Origin: Telluribacter roseus
GTDB taxonomy: Bacteria; Bacteroidota; Bacteroidia; Cytophagales; Spirosomataceae
DNA: 64,000 bases
Assembly: GCF_017355915.2 (NCBI RefSeq)
Contig: NZ_JAFEUV020000007.1
Coordinates: 62,001 to 126,000 of the forward strand
Direction of reading: 5' to 3'
Part shown: in pieces, positions 27,124 to 35,523 of the stretch
Layout of the letters: each line of letters begins with the position of its first letter
How positions within the stretch are numbered: the stretch's first letter is position 1
The notes under the pieces: model-generated
Database searches by the model: none
What the model was told of the DNA's origin: nothing
The model's input: only the letters and a program-made list of their open reading frames with translations
Translations under genes and position numbers: made by a program

Positions 27124-27481
27124 CGAAATATCCACCCTCTTACAACCCCGTATTGCTACACCTATTGAGGTTGTAATTTGAATCTTCACAAGTATATCCT
27201 CAACTTGTCTATGCTGCAAAGAAATACTATCAGACGGTAGCTTTGCCTTTCAGGAGATACTCTTACCGTTGGATAAGTTTATATCCTTACTTCCAATCCT
27301 GTCTAGTATTATTGATATAGAGGCCCGCCTAACGAGTCCCTGAAAGTACCCCACTCCAGTCAACATCGCGTGGCCATAAAGTTGTCTGCATGGACTAGTG
27401 GAAGTAGGAGTCAGTAGTGCAGGGAAGCATGTACAGGTTAGTATAAGGAGGTAGTTAACTCAACTTTATCCAGATCAGCGT

Positions 27482-28036
27482 ATGAACCATTATTCTACCA
27501 ATAATAAACGTTTCCTGGTCATCGTAGTCCATTCCAGCGAAATAGGGCTGGCTTATGTGCAGGATGGAAAAATCTCTGACACCGCTTGTTTTAACTATTC
27601 CCAATCCCTGACTGGTTCGGCCTACTCCAACCCACTGATAACCGGGGTGTGGCCACAGGTACAGGCCTACTTTGATAAGGTGGACGACGTACTGGCGTAT
27701 AATATGGTAGTTCATAAAACCAATCTCAGGGAGATGCTGACGTACCATGGGCTTGAACTACCCGAGAAGAAATACGTATGTGTATACTACTGGGCCAGGG
27801 CCGTACTGGGTATCACTTCTCTCCGATCGCTATACGAACTGATTGATGTACCTGGGGTCCCGACCAGCCCTGACGCTCCTCTTTACCAGACAGATACAGT
27901 ACAGCGGGCCGAATTCATAGCCAGAATAGCCATATACCTCCAGAACATGGAGACATTCACGGCTCCCCTGCCGGAAGGAGGGGAAAGTACCACGGTACTC
28001 CCTAAACCGAGCCTGACCAAACAGGAAGTGTTTTAG
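27482..28036 (+). CDS. DnaQ-fold (DEDDh exonuclease-like) protein lacking catalytic residues
   Basis: 184 residues. The order of elements matches the 3'-5' exonuclease domain of the DNA polymerase III epsilon family in Bacteroidota: a first strand (FLVIVVHSSEIGLAYVQDGK), then VWPQVQAYFDKVDDVLAYN, LREMLTYHGLELPEKKYVC, WARAVLGITSLRSLYELIDV and a last helix RAEFIARIAIYL. The catalytic residues are gone: the DxE pair falls at V15-S19 without acid, the usual AHNxxFD is AYNMVVH (D to H78), and the final His/Asp pair is not in place. The 'HGI' segment is deleted. It is therefore probably a binding or regulatory protein without nuclease activity. Single gene between gaps. Confidence 0.6.
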   Translation: MNHYSTNNKRFLVIVVHSSEIGLAYVQDGKISDTACFNYSQSLTGSAYSNPLITGVWPQVQAYFDKVDDVLAYNMVVHKTNLREMLTYHGLELPEKKYVCVYYWARAVLGITSLRSLYELIDVPGVPTSPDAPLYQTDTVQRAEFIARIAIYLQNMETFTAPLPEGGESTTVLPKPSLTKQEVF

Positions 28037-28211
28037 TACCTGCCGACGGTGACTATCTGACTATTCAGCTTTTACACATTCTACCCGAGTTTTTCGATTA
28101 GGTACAATCATCTACAGTATTTATACTTGTACTGCAATTGGTACTGCCTTCCCCCCGGAGAGTAGCAGCAGATGCCAGTCACCCAAGTATACTACTTTCT
28201 GATACGTACCG

Positions 28212-28823
28212 ATGAAATCGTTTGAGCAGCAGCGGGAGGAAATTATCCTCCTCAACAAGAATGGAGTTAATTTTCTGGTTGCAGCCAGTATCTGCTGGCT
28301 GATCATTACCGTGATCTGGTACCTCCCGTACAGCACGGTAAGCAGGGCCTACTTTACTTTCTATGCCAGCATGCCCATGCTGCCTCTGGCTTTCCTGTTC
28401 TCCAAGGTATTTGGTACCAGCTGGAAGATCCCTGATAACCCCCTCAACGATCTGGGACTATGGCTCAACCTGGCTCAGCTTTTCTACTTCCCGTTTATAT
28501 TTATCATGCTGGGCCAGAATCCCCTGTACATGCCCATGGCCCTAGCCATTATTACGGGCGCTCATTTCTTCCCTTATGCCTGGTTTTACCAAAGTAAGGG
28601 CTTTGCCGTAATGGCAGGTGTAATTGCCATCGGTACTACTCTGATCGGTACGAGTACCCGACTGGACACCCCGCCCCTCTGGACGGGTCTGTTTATGGTG
28701 GTAAGTCTGTGGGTGCTTGCTCTGTGGGTTTATCGTGATTATAAGAAAGTACTTTACCACTCTACACTCTCATCCAGGGCACCGGCTGAAATGACAGCTC
28801 CTGGCATGAACCAGGTATTTTGA
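28212..28823 (+). CDS. Six-helix membrane protein, DUF7010-like
   Basis: 203 residues: a short charged N-terminus (MKSFEQQREEIILLNKNG) and then about six transmembrane helices (about 20-38, 46-65, 80-100, 105-123, 132-147, 155-174). A polar C-terminal tail of some 25 residues follows. The opening 'FEQQREEIILLNKNGVNF' and the FPYAWFYQSKGF block resemble the DUF7010 family of uncharacterised inner-membrane proteins; this match is from memory and not certain. No enzymatic motif is visible. The start is followed directly by the conserved N-terminal segment. Not obviously in an operon with its neighbours. Confidence 0.7.
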   Translation: MKSFEQQREEIILLNKNGVNFLVAASICWLIITVIWYLPYSTVSRAYFTFYASMPMLPLAFLFSKVFGTSWKIPDNPLNDLGLWLNLAQLFYFPFIFIMLGQNPLYMPMALAIITGAHFFPYAWFYQSKGFAVMAGVIAIGTTLIGTSTRLDTPPLWTGLFMVVSLWVLALWVYRDYKKVLYHSTLSSRAPAEMTAPGMNQVF

Positions 28824-29230
28824 TATACCTTATGCCCATCAGTGAGTCCTATCAACTCCCCGGGCGGGATGGAGGCAACGTTGCCATTGAGGCTCTCTCA
28901 CTGCACGTCAACCCGGGTGGGATCGAGGGTTCCTATTTCCCCAGGTCCTTTACCGGCGGGCTAGAGGTGACTCCTGTAGTGTGCCTGATGAATACGGCCC
29001 TACGCTTTTACTGATTGTGACCAGACCTGGGTATCCGGCGGCCGTACTTTTATACTGGCAGCCCTGATCCATTGTACGGCTAAAAATAGACGAACCACTC
29101 ACCCACTTCTCCAACCGTCTGCCCTTTTCAGCTAGCTAGTATTGCCGCACAGTCTTATCTTGTGCAGAATAAGCCGCTGCTATTCCGCGGTCAACTGCTC
29201 ACTACGTACCAAATCCATCCAGCCAATCCT
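28824..29230. other. Gap between the membrane protein and serine hydrolase
   Basis: 407 bp. A 61-codon frame from ATG 28832 (MPISESYQLPGRDGGNVAIE) has no recognisable features and no start signal. No strong hairpin or promoter match was seen. Confidence 0.35.
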
Positions 29231-30949
29231 ATGAAACCATTGGTCTACCCCCTCCTGCTGATTACCATGCTGGTATCTGGTATTCAGCTAGTACTGGCCC
29301 AGTCGTCCCCGTCGGCCGCCAGGATAGATTCACTCTTTGCGGAATGGAACAAGCCCGGTAAACCGGGAGCCGCCATTGGGGTAGTGCACCAGGGGAAGCT
29401 CATTTATGCGAAAGGATTTGGCGAGGCAGACCTGGAAACGGGGGCACCCAATTCACCCGAAACGGTTTTTCACGTAGCTTCCGTGTCCAAGCAGTTTACG
29501 GCTTACGCCATTGTGCTGCTGGCGGAGCAGGGCAAGCTATCGCTGAACGATGACATCCGCAAGTACCTGCCCGAGGTACCTGATTTCGGGAAGACGATTA
29601 CCATCCGGCACCTGCTCAACCACACCAGCGGCCTGCGCGACCAGTGGAACCTGCTGGCTATGTCGGGACGGCGGTTGGATGATGTTATCACCAAGGACCA
29701 CATTTTTAACCTCATTAAGCGCCAGAAGGAGCTGAACTTTGAGCCGGGCTCTACCTTTACCTACTGCAATACCGGCTATACCCTGCTGGCCGAAATCGTC
29801 AGCCGCATCAGCAAGCAGACCTTCCCGGACTGGATGCAGCAGAATGTATTCAAACCCCTGGGTATGAACAGTACCTTGTTCTACGATAACAACGAGCGGC
29901 TGGTCAGGGGACGGGCCTACTCCTTCCACATCACCCCGGGGGTAGGTACGTTCAGCAAGAGTCCGCTGAACTATGCCAACGTAGGTGCTACCAGTCTGTT
30001 TACAACAGTCAGCGATCTGGCCCGCTGGATCGACAATTTCCGATCACCAAAGGTAGGTACTCCCGCTACCATGACGCAGATGCTGGAAAAGGGACGAATT
30101 ACCAAAGGGGATACCCTTAGCTACGCGCTGGGACTGTTCCACAACCAGTACAGGGGACTCTCTTTCTACGGACACAACGGAGCTGATGCCGGCTTCCGCT
30201 CGTTTCTGGCCTACTTCCCCAAAGAAGACTACGGGTTTATTATCCTCAGCAACCAGGCTGAGTTCAGCCCCGACCGCAAAGGTCTGGAGCTGGCGAACCT
30301 GTACCTGGCTCCTTACCTAAAGGAAGAGAAAAAGGTGGAGGCACCCGTAGCCAATGGCAACTATAAGTTCGATTCTACCCTGTTCCGCACCTACGCCGGC
30401 TCCTACGAGCTAGCCGAGGCGCCTGGGTTTGTCATTAAATTCCGTAGGGAAGGCGACCGCTACTTTACCCAGGCCACCGGCCAGAGCGAGGTAGAGATGT
30501 TTCCATCGTCGGACTCTACTTTTTTCCTGAAAGTTGTCGAGGCTTCCGTTGTTTTTCACCGTCCGAAGGCGGGCCCCGTGAACCGCATCACCCTCCGGCA
30601 AAACGGCAACCATCCGGGTACACGGGTGCAGCCGGTTAAGGAAGAGATAAGGCAGGAGCAGTACGTAGGTAAGTACTACAGCCCCGAGCTGGAGACCGTC
30701 TATACCATCGCCCGGGAAGGCGAGACACTCAAACTCATTCACGTGCAGCACGGTGAAGTACCTCTGAGAGTACTTCACCGCAACCGACTGCAGGCGCCCT
30801 GGTGGTTTGTGCAGAACATAGACCTGGTGCGGGACAGCTCCGACCGGATCATTGGACTCAGGATGAACAACGGCCGGGTGCAGAACCTGTGGTTCCAGCG
30901 CCTGAGTGACGATTTCGCTTCGGCCCAGCCACCGGTGGCTGGTAAGTAG
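29231..30949 (+). CDS. Serine hydrolase, class C beta-lactamase / PBP4*-like, periplasmic
   Basis: Start at 29231 (MKPLVYPLLLITMLVSG, signal peptide to about residue 23), 572 residues; the frame upstream to 29162 adds non-signal sequence. The beta-lactamase-related domain has S84-V-S-K87 (HVASVSKQF), Y178-C-N180 and H315-N-G317, a complete SxxK / YxN / HxG set. A C-terminal 200-residue beta-rich extension (from about 380; repeated 'YxGxYxSPELExxY' units) is typical of Bacteroidota members. Such enzymes act on D-amino-acid peptides, peptidoglycan or small esters; few have known substrates. It is similar to the gene at 60440, including 'GKYYSPEL'. The Crp-type regulator gene follows 67 bases later. 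Confidence 0.88.
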   Translation: MKPLVYPLLLITMLVSGIQLVLAQSSPSAARIDSLFAEWNKPGKPGAAIGVVHQGKLIYAKGFGEADLETGAPNSPETVFHVASVSKQFTAYAIVLLAEQGKLSLNDDIRKYLPEVPDFGKTITIRHLLNHTSGLRDQWNLLAMSGRRLDDVITKDHIFNLIKRQKELNFEPGSTFTYCNTGYTLLAEIVSRISKQTFPDWMQQNVFKPLGMNSTLFYDNNERLVRGRAYSFHITPGVGTFSKSPLNYANVGATSLFTTVSDLARWIDNFRSPKVGTPATMTQMLEKGRITKGDTLSYALGLFHNQYRGLSFYGHNGADAGFRSFLAYFPKEDYGFIILSNQAEFSPDRKGLELANLYLAPYLKEEKKVEAPVANGNYKFDSTLFRTYAGSYELAEAPGFVIKFRREGDRYFTQATGQSEVEMFPSSDSTFFLKVVEASVVFHRPKAGPVNRITLRQNGNHPGTRVQPVKEEIRQEQYVGKYYSPELETVYTIAREGETLKLIHVQHGEVPLRVLHRNRLQAPWWFVQNIDLVRDSSDRIIGLRMNNGRVQNLWFQRLSDDFASAQPPVAGK

Positions 30950-31016
30950 GAAGAGTGCCTTCAGGTACTTATACCTGACATCCCCACTATCTTGATGACA
31001 CCCAGCACGTGAAGAG

Positions 31017-31658
31017 ATGGAACAGAAGATTCTGGATTACATAGCCAAGTATGTACCCCTTACGGTAGAGGAAAAGCAGGCGATTGTAAAAGAGCTACCT
31101 TACAGGACTTTTAGGAAAGGCACCCATGTACTGAGGCAGGGGCAGATTTCGAGGGAATGTTACTTCAATGTTCAGGGCCTTGTCCGGCAATATGAACTGG
31201 TAGATGGAGAGGAGAAAACAACCGACTTCTATTCCGAGGGAGAGGCCCTGGTTGCCTTTGACAGCGCCGCCAGGCAGGAGCCCAGTACTTTTAACTGGAT
31301 TTGTGAAGAAGACACTACTCTGGTCATTGGACGGCTGGATCAGATTGAAGAGGCCTACGCTAAAAATCCTAAACTCGAGAAGATGTCGGCGTTGTTTATC
31401 AGTCAGGAATTTGGAAAGTACCAGCGACTAAGTTCTGCCCTGCTGACCCTTACCTCTGAGCAACGATACCTGCGGCTAACAGAGCAAAGGCCAGAGTTAC
31501 TACAGCGTGTTCCCCAGTACCACCTGGCGAGCTACCTGGGTATAAAACCGGAAACGTTGAGCCGAATCAGGAGGAAGATCTCCCAAAAACAATCAGACAC
31601 TACTCCCCGGAAGCAACACACTACTCCGGTGCCGGAGCCACAGCCAAAGTCCGAATGA
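31017..31658 (+). CDS. Crp/Fnr-family transcriptional regulator
   Basis: 213 residues: a cyclic-nucleotide-binding beta-barrel at about 20-115 (FRKGTHVLRQGQISRECYFN, then the family's 'F.SEGEALVAFDS' loop), a long connecting helix, and a winged HTH near 170-190 (HLASYLGIKPETLSRIRRKI). The full Arg-Ser phosphate-binding cassette of true Crp is not present. Such Bacteroidota proteins are usually not cAMP sensors. The last 22 codons overlap the convergent membrane-protein gene, and the tail (TTPRKQHTTPVPEPQPKSE) is low-complexity. Adjacent to and co-directional with the serine hydrolase at 29231, which it might control. Confidence 0.88.
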   Translation: MEQKILDYIAKYVPLTVEEKQAIVKELPYRTFRKGTHVLRQGQISRECYFNVQGLVRQYELVDGEEKTTDFYSEGEALVAFDSAARQEPSTFNWICEEDTTLVIGRLDQIEEAYAKNPKLEKMSALFISQEFGKYQRLSSALLTLTSEQRYLRLTEQRPELLQRVPQYHLASYLGIKPETLSRIRRKISQKQSDTTPRKQHTTPVPEPQPKSE

Positions 31659-32300
31659 CAACTCGGCAAAGGTCATGGGAATAATGAAAACGGCAATGAT
31701 AAGTACATGTAGCTGATCAAAATCGGCTGGGAGAAAACTGACCAGGCTATTCATACTGTACCCAATACCGGCTACCAGCATCAACCTGACCAGCCATTGC
31801 GGAACACCATTCGTTTTTCGCATAAGCATAGCCAAAAGTACTAGGTGGAACCCAAAGAAAATAAGTCCCACCCCAAACCCGAAGTGGTGCATTTTCAGAA
31901 ACAACATGGCCTGAGTAGCGTACATGCCGGTCTGACCAGGCTCGGCACCCACCGCCGAAGAATAAATATCCGAGGCAACTAGCAGTCCGGCTACTGCTAC
32001 TCCTTTTATTGCCACATACACCAGCCGCAGGCTTGTCATCAGGAAGGCCAGCGGGCTATGAAGCGACTGAAACATTACATAAAACGCAACCGCCAGGACA
32101 GCATCTAACAACGCAATGATGATCCAGGCAATGATACCCAGTAAAAATAATCCGGGAGACTCCTGAACAGTAGTAAAGGTCAGCCGGGGATCCTCCAGGT
32201 TGATTAGCTGACCGCGTACTACTGCTTCGGCAAAAACGCCAAGGAAAAACATGATGATAAAGATGCTACCTATTAGTCTGGCCAGTGTCTGTGTTTTCAT
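31593..32300 (-). CDS. DUF4386 membrane protein
   Basis: 235 residues with six transmembrane helices. The pattern fits the DUF4386 family: ARLIGSIFIIMFFLGVFAE at the start, helix 2 near 45-75 (FLLGIIAWIIIALLDAVLA), LVYVAIKGVAVAGLLVAS, and ALFLKMHHFGFGVGLIFFGF, with the last helix FAELSFGLWLWL. Function unknown; the family is confined to the inner membrane. Its 3' end overlaps the Crp-like gene by 66 bases in convergent orientation. The start precedes the first helix by few residues. No conserved operon partner. Confidence 0.83.
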   Translation of the reverse strand: MKTQTLARLIGSIFIIMFFLGVFAEAVVRGQLINLEDPRLTFTTVQESPGLFLLGIIAWIIIALLDAVLAVAFYVMFQSLHSPLAFLMTSLRLVYVAIKGVAVAGLLVASDIYSSAVGAEPGQTGMYATQAMLFLKMHHFGFGVGLIFFGFHLVLLAMLMRKTNGVPQWLVRLMLVAGIGYSMNSLVSFLPADFDQLHVLIIAVFIIPMTFAELSFGLWLWLRHRSSVLLPGSSV

Positions 32301-32418
32301 TAGGTATGGGTGGGCTGGTACGTTCTGACTTTCTTATCGTCAGTAAAAATGCCGGATAAAGCCTACGATGTCATTGACTTAAATCAATAAAGAAGAAATA
32401 CCCTGTTATACATCAACT

Positions 32419-32949
32419 ATGGCGTCCTCTCCTGATAACATAGTACTACGCCCCGCCACGCCGGCTGACCTACCACTCCTAAGGCACTGGGACGAGCAGC
32501 CGCATACAGTAGCCTCCGACCCACATGATGACTGGAACTGGGAAGAAGAGCTGTACCGGCAACCGCCCTGGCGTCAGCAACTGATCGCGGAGCTTGACGG
32601 ACGCCCCATCGGATTTATCCAGATCATTGACCCGGCTCAGGAAGACTCCCACTACTGGGGAGAAGTACCTCCGCACCTGCGCGCCATTGATATCTGGATT
32701 GGCGAAGAGCAGAACCTGGGCAGAGGCTACGGCACACGGATGATGGAGCTGGCTAGTAAGATCTGCTTTGGTGATCCGCAGGTAGAAGCCATCCTGCTGG
32801 ATCCGCTGTCTTCGAACCATAGAGCCCACCGTTTCTACGAACGACTGGGCTTCCGGTATGTGGAGGAACGGGTTTTCGGCGAAGATGCCTGCTATGTCTA
32901 CCAACTCGACCGGACGCTGTGGGAGCAAGGGAGCTCTCCTTCCAGGTAA
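32419..32949 (+). CDS. GNAT acetyltransferase resembling AAC(6')-type enzymes
   Basis: 176 residues. The fold opens with IVLRPATPADLPLLRHW and a DWNWEEEL segment. The core reads HYWGEVPPHLRAIDIWIGEE, NLGRGYGTRMM (acetyl-CoA loop), DPQVEAILLDPLSSNHRAHR and FYERLGFRYVEE. The order YW...AID...GxGxGT...DP..xNxRAxRxYExxGF is that of aminoglycoside 6'-N-acetyltransferases of the AAC(6')-Ib type and of related chromosomal acetyltransferases. It is not possible to tell from reading whether aminoglycosides are the substrate. Ends with a hairpin terminator at 32954. Confidence 0.8.
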   Translation: MASSPDNIVLRPATPADLPLLRHWDEQPHTVASDPHDDWNWEEELYRQPPWRQQLIAELDGRPIGFIQIIDPAQEDSHYWGEVPPHLRAIDIWIGEEQNLGRGYGTRMMELASKICFGDPQVEAILLDPLSSNHRAHRFYERLGFRYVEERVFGEDACYVYQLDRTLWEQGSSPSR

Positions 32950-32953
32950 CTCA

Positions 32954-32985
32954 GCAGCCGGAAGTAGTAAATACCTTCCGGCTGC
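32954..32985. terminator. Bidirectional terminator
   Basis: GCAGCCGGAAG (32954-32964) pairs with CTTCCGGCTGC (32975-32985). It lies between the acetyltransferase and the convergent hypothetical secreted protein. Confidence 0.75.
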
Positions 32986-33001
32986 TTGTATCTACCGATA
33001 C

Positions 33002-33430
33002 TTAGTTCATGACCAGTAGGGCCCGGGAGGGCATTTGGTAAAGTACCTGGGAGGACAGCTTAACCAGTTTGGTAATTTGCTCGCTTTCGTTGGTAACTAC
33101 TACGGTGTACGTACCATCCGGCACATCGGCAAAGTTCAGCTTCAGCCAGTATTTTTGCTGCCGTTTGGTTAATAATTCTTCGTAGAGTACCTCACCTCCT
33201 TTGTTGAGCAGCCTTACGCGTACCCGGCACCCGAGGTCTTTTTCTACCAGCACATTCAGTATCTGGGAACGAATGGACTGGTACATCCCGACCTGAAAGC
33301 CGGGACGTCTGGGCGCAGTAGTGGCGGAGTCGGTCTGTGTGGTTGACGGTACAGCTCTCCCTGCCAGAGCGGGTAGTGATGCAAGTACACTGAGTAGGGT
33401 CATCATCATGGTAATAGATAACTTTTTCAT
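33002..33430 (-). CDS. Hypothetical secreted protein with one beta-sandwich-like domain
   Basis: 142 residues. Signal peptide MKKLSITMMMTLLSVLASL with AxA-type cleavage near residue 23, a Thr/Ser-rich linker, then about 90 residues of beta strands. The last part, 'LNFADVPDGTYTVVVTNESE' followed by TKLVKL, recalls the strand order of secretion-associated Ig-like domains of this phylum (DGxYxVxVxxxxxxxxKKVxL). It lacks a clear type IX sorting signature and seems to be a free-standing module. Small proteins like this are common in Spirosoma-like genomes and have no known function. Confidence 0.65.
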   Translation of the reverse strand: MKKLSITMMMTLLSVLASLPALAGRAVPSTTQTDSATTAPRRPGFQVGMYQSIRSQILNVLVEKDLGCRVRVRLLNKGGEVLYEELLTKRQQKYWLKLNFADVPDGTYTVVVTNESEQITKLVKLSSQVLYQMPSRALLVMN

Positions 33431-33715
33431 AGAGATTGATTGGTTAAATGGAATGTGTGCTTTACGTAAATCTGCCTAAACTGGGTCCTTTTAATGAGAA
33501 GAAACTGCCTCTCTTTCATGGGCTTGTGTGTTTGCTCTATCCAAGATTAGGCAATAAAAAGGAGCTCCCAATGCTGGTATCAACGGACAGCGGGAGAGGG
33601 TCTACCAACGACAGAAACTGGCGTATAACTACCATTCGTTGACGAAAAATGGCCTTCTGTTGACGATGGGGTCAGCGGGTGGCAGGTATGTGAAAAATAT
33701 CCCGTATTTAGCGGT

Positions 33716-34759
33716 ATGAACCTTACTTTTGATAGAGAGCGCTTTCTGTTTTACCTGCGGATCGGGGGTCTGTTCCTATTGATGTGGCTGTTTATCGAAC
33801 TGGCCAACTACCCGCATACATTTGTACCCCGGGTCTGGAACAACCTCTGGCGATGGAGCTACGTAACGGTACTCAGCTTTATCCTCTTTGAGTACACGAT
33901 CCCCTTTATACGCCTAAGCTGGAAGCGGATACTGGCCGGCTTATTCCTGCTGTTGGTACACCTGATGCTGTACTCCTTCGGGCTGTATGCCTGGCGGCAG
34001 ATTGGCATCTGGCTACACATCTACACGCCCCTGGCGGATTATCACCGAATCAGTAGAGGGGTAGAGACCCAGATGTCCTACAGCGCCGGAGCTATATTCT
34101 TTTACGGAATCAGCCGCCATATCTTCGGGTATATGCAGCTGAGACAGGCCGCCCAGCAGCTGCGCATTGAGAAGCAACAGGCTGAGCTCAGCTATCTCAA
34201 GTCACAGACCAACCCCCACTTTCTGTTCAATACGCTCAACAACATCTACTCCCTGGCCCGCGACAAATCAGACCTGGCTCCGGAGTCTATCCTGCGCCTG
34301 TCCAAAATCCTGCGCTTCATGCTGTACGAGACGGGCGGCCAGTACATCGCCATCGAGCAGGAGCTGAAAATCATCAGTGACTACATAGCCCTGGAACAGC
34401 TCCGGTACGATGAATCGCTGCGGGTCAATTTTAACTACGATGTGGATGACCTGCGCCAGAGCCTGCCTCCCCTGCTGCTGATCCCGCTGGTAGAAAATGC
34501 CTTCAAGCACGGGGTGTCCGAATCAAGAGGAGAGCCTTACGTCCACATTCATCTGTCGGTAAAACAGAGGCAACTGGACTTCCTAGTAAAAAACTCCATT
34601 GAAGCGTATCAGGTGGAACGCGGGGTGAAGGAAAATATTGGGCTCTCGAACCTTCGCCGCCAGTTGGAGCTCCTCTATACCGACTATACCCTGTCGGTTG
34701 TGCAGGGGAGTGATGCCTTTACCGCCACGTTACATATCAACCTGTCCAGCCATGTCTAA
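33716..34759 (+). CDS. LytS-type sensor histidine kinase
   Basis: 347 residues. Four hydrophobic segments (about 12-30, 48-65, 74-92, 122-138) form an integral membrane sensor with no large extracytoplasmic domain. A short coiled linker (LRQAAQQLRIEKQQAELSYLK) leads to the His_kinase domain: H168 in SQTNPHFLFNTLNN is the phosphorylated residue, N261 (PLVENAFKHG) binds Mg-ATP, and the glycine box lies around GVKENIGLSNLRRQLELLY. The gene overlaps the LytTR regulator by eight bases (ATGTCTAA), so the two are translated as a pair. Input signal unknown. Confidence 0.92.
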   Translation: MNLTFDRERFLFYLRIGGLFLLMWLFIELANYPHTFVPRVWNNLWRWSYVTVLSFILFEYTIPFIRLSWKRILAGLFLLLVHLMLYSFGLYAWRQIGIWLHIYTPLADYHRISRGVETQMSYSAGAIFFYGISRHIFGYMQLRQAAQQLRIEKQQAELSYLKSQTNPHFLFNTLNNIYSLARDKSDLAPESILRLSKILRFMLYETGGQYIAIEQELKIISDYIALEQLRYDESLRVNFNYDVDDLRQSLPPLLLIPLVENAFKHGVSESRGEPYVHIHLSVKQRQLDFLVKNSIEAYQVERGVKENIGLSNLRRQLELLYTDYTLSVVQGSDAFTATLHINLSSHV

Positions 34760-35444
34760 ACTACGCTGCATAATCATTGAAGACGAGCCCCTGGCCGTTA
34801 AAGTACTTACGGACTATATTTCACAGGTACCCTTCCTGGATCTGCGGGGCAGCTTTCGCGACGCTATTATGGCTACGGACTTCCTGCGGCAGCATACGGT
34901 AGACCTGATGTTTCTGGACATTCACCTGCCCCGGCTCAAAGGCATGGCCTTTCTCAAAACCCTGACGCACCCGCCGGCGGTGATCATCACCACCGCCTAC
35001 CACCAGTACGCCGTCGAAGGCTTTGACCTGAACGTGACGGACTACCTGCTGAAGCCCTTTGAATTTGAACGTTTTCTGGTGGCCGTCAATAAAGTAAAAG
35101 CCCCGGAAGCTACCCATCCCCGGCTATCCGAAGGCCTCGACTCTAAAGACTACCTGTTTCTGAACGTGCAAAAGAAGAAGGTAAAGATCCTGTTTTCGGA
35201 CATCCTGTACATCGAAAGCCAGCGGGAGTACATCAAGCTGGTGACCACCCGCACTACCTACCTTTCCAAGATCAGTACGCACGAAATAGAGACCCTGCTC
35301 CCCCCCCAGCTGTTCCGGCGTGTCCACCGGTCGTTTATCGTATCTGTCAGCCGGATTGACTCCTTTACTGCCGAATACGTAGAGGTACTGGGCGTTTCCA
35401 TTCCCATTGGTCGGGGGTACCGGGATGTACTGGATCAACTGTAA
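34752..35444 (+). CDS. LytTR-family response regulator
   Basis: Start at 34752, inside the end of the kinase gene, gives 230 residues; the frame extending up to 34638 is out-of-phase kinase sequence and not real. Receiver domain 1-120 has E10, D11, phospho-acceptor D56 (LMFLDIHLPRLKG) and K at KPFEFERF. The LytTR DNA-binding domain spans about 135-225 (LFLNVQKKKVKILF, ILYIESQREYIKL, LFRRVHRSFIVSVSRID). It is the partner of the kinase and probably binds paired 9-bp direct repeats. A GC-rich terminator follows at 35469. Confidence 0.92.
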   Translation: MSKLRCIIIEDEPLAVKVLTDYISQVPFLDLRGSFRDAIMATDFLRQHTVDLMFLDIHLPRLKGMAFLKTLTHPPAVIITTAYHQYAVEGFDLNVTDYLLKPFEFERFLVAVNKVKAPEATHPRLSEGLDSKDYLFLNVQKKKVKILFSDILYIESQREYIKLVTTRTTYLSKISTHEIETLLPPQLFRRVHRSFIVSVSRIDSFTAEYVEVLGVSIPIGRGYRDVLDQL

Positions 35445-35468
35445 CGGCGGAGGGGTAACTAAGGCAAA

Positions 35469-35496
35469 GGGCGCCGGTACGTAGTTACCGGCGCCC
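35469..35496. terminator. Bidirectional terminator between convergent genes
   Basis: GGGCGCCGGTA (35469-35479) pairs with TACCGGCGCCC (35486-35496). It separates the LytTR regulator gene from the serine-hydrolase gene. Confidence 0.75.
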
Positions 35497-35523
35497 ATAT
35501 CTGCTGTTCCTTCAAAGTACTTC

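Larger units (their letters stand above)
26467..27481. other. Structured gene-free kilobase
   Basis: 1,015 bp without a credible reading frame, yet with five hairpins (26524-26657, 26796, 27092). A GGAGG sequence at 27447 lies about 30 bases before the next gene's start, too far to serve it. One or more small RNAs are a reasonable guess. Confidence 0.45.

Noticed and set aside
26467-27481. tRNA or riboswitch
   Set aside because: I looked for cloverleaf or known aptamer layouts in this gap and saw only simple hairpins. No family could be named.
28820-29014. 64-codon frame after the DUF7010-like gene
   Set aside because: Requires a TTG start within the previous stop, or ATG at 28832 without signal. 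No known motif, so not strong enough to call a gene.
34638-34751. N-terminal extension of the LytTR response regulator
   Set aside because: Out-of-frame kinase coding sequence. The receiver domain starts at 34752 with the eight-base overlap typical of such pairs.
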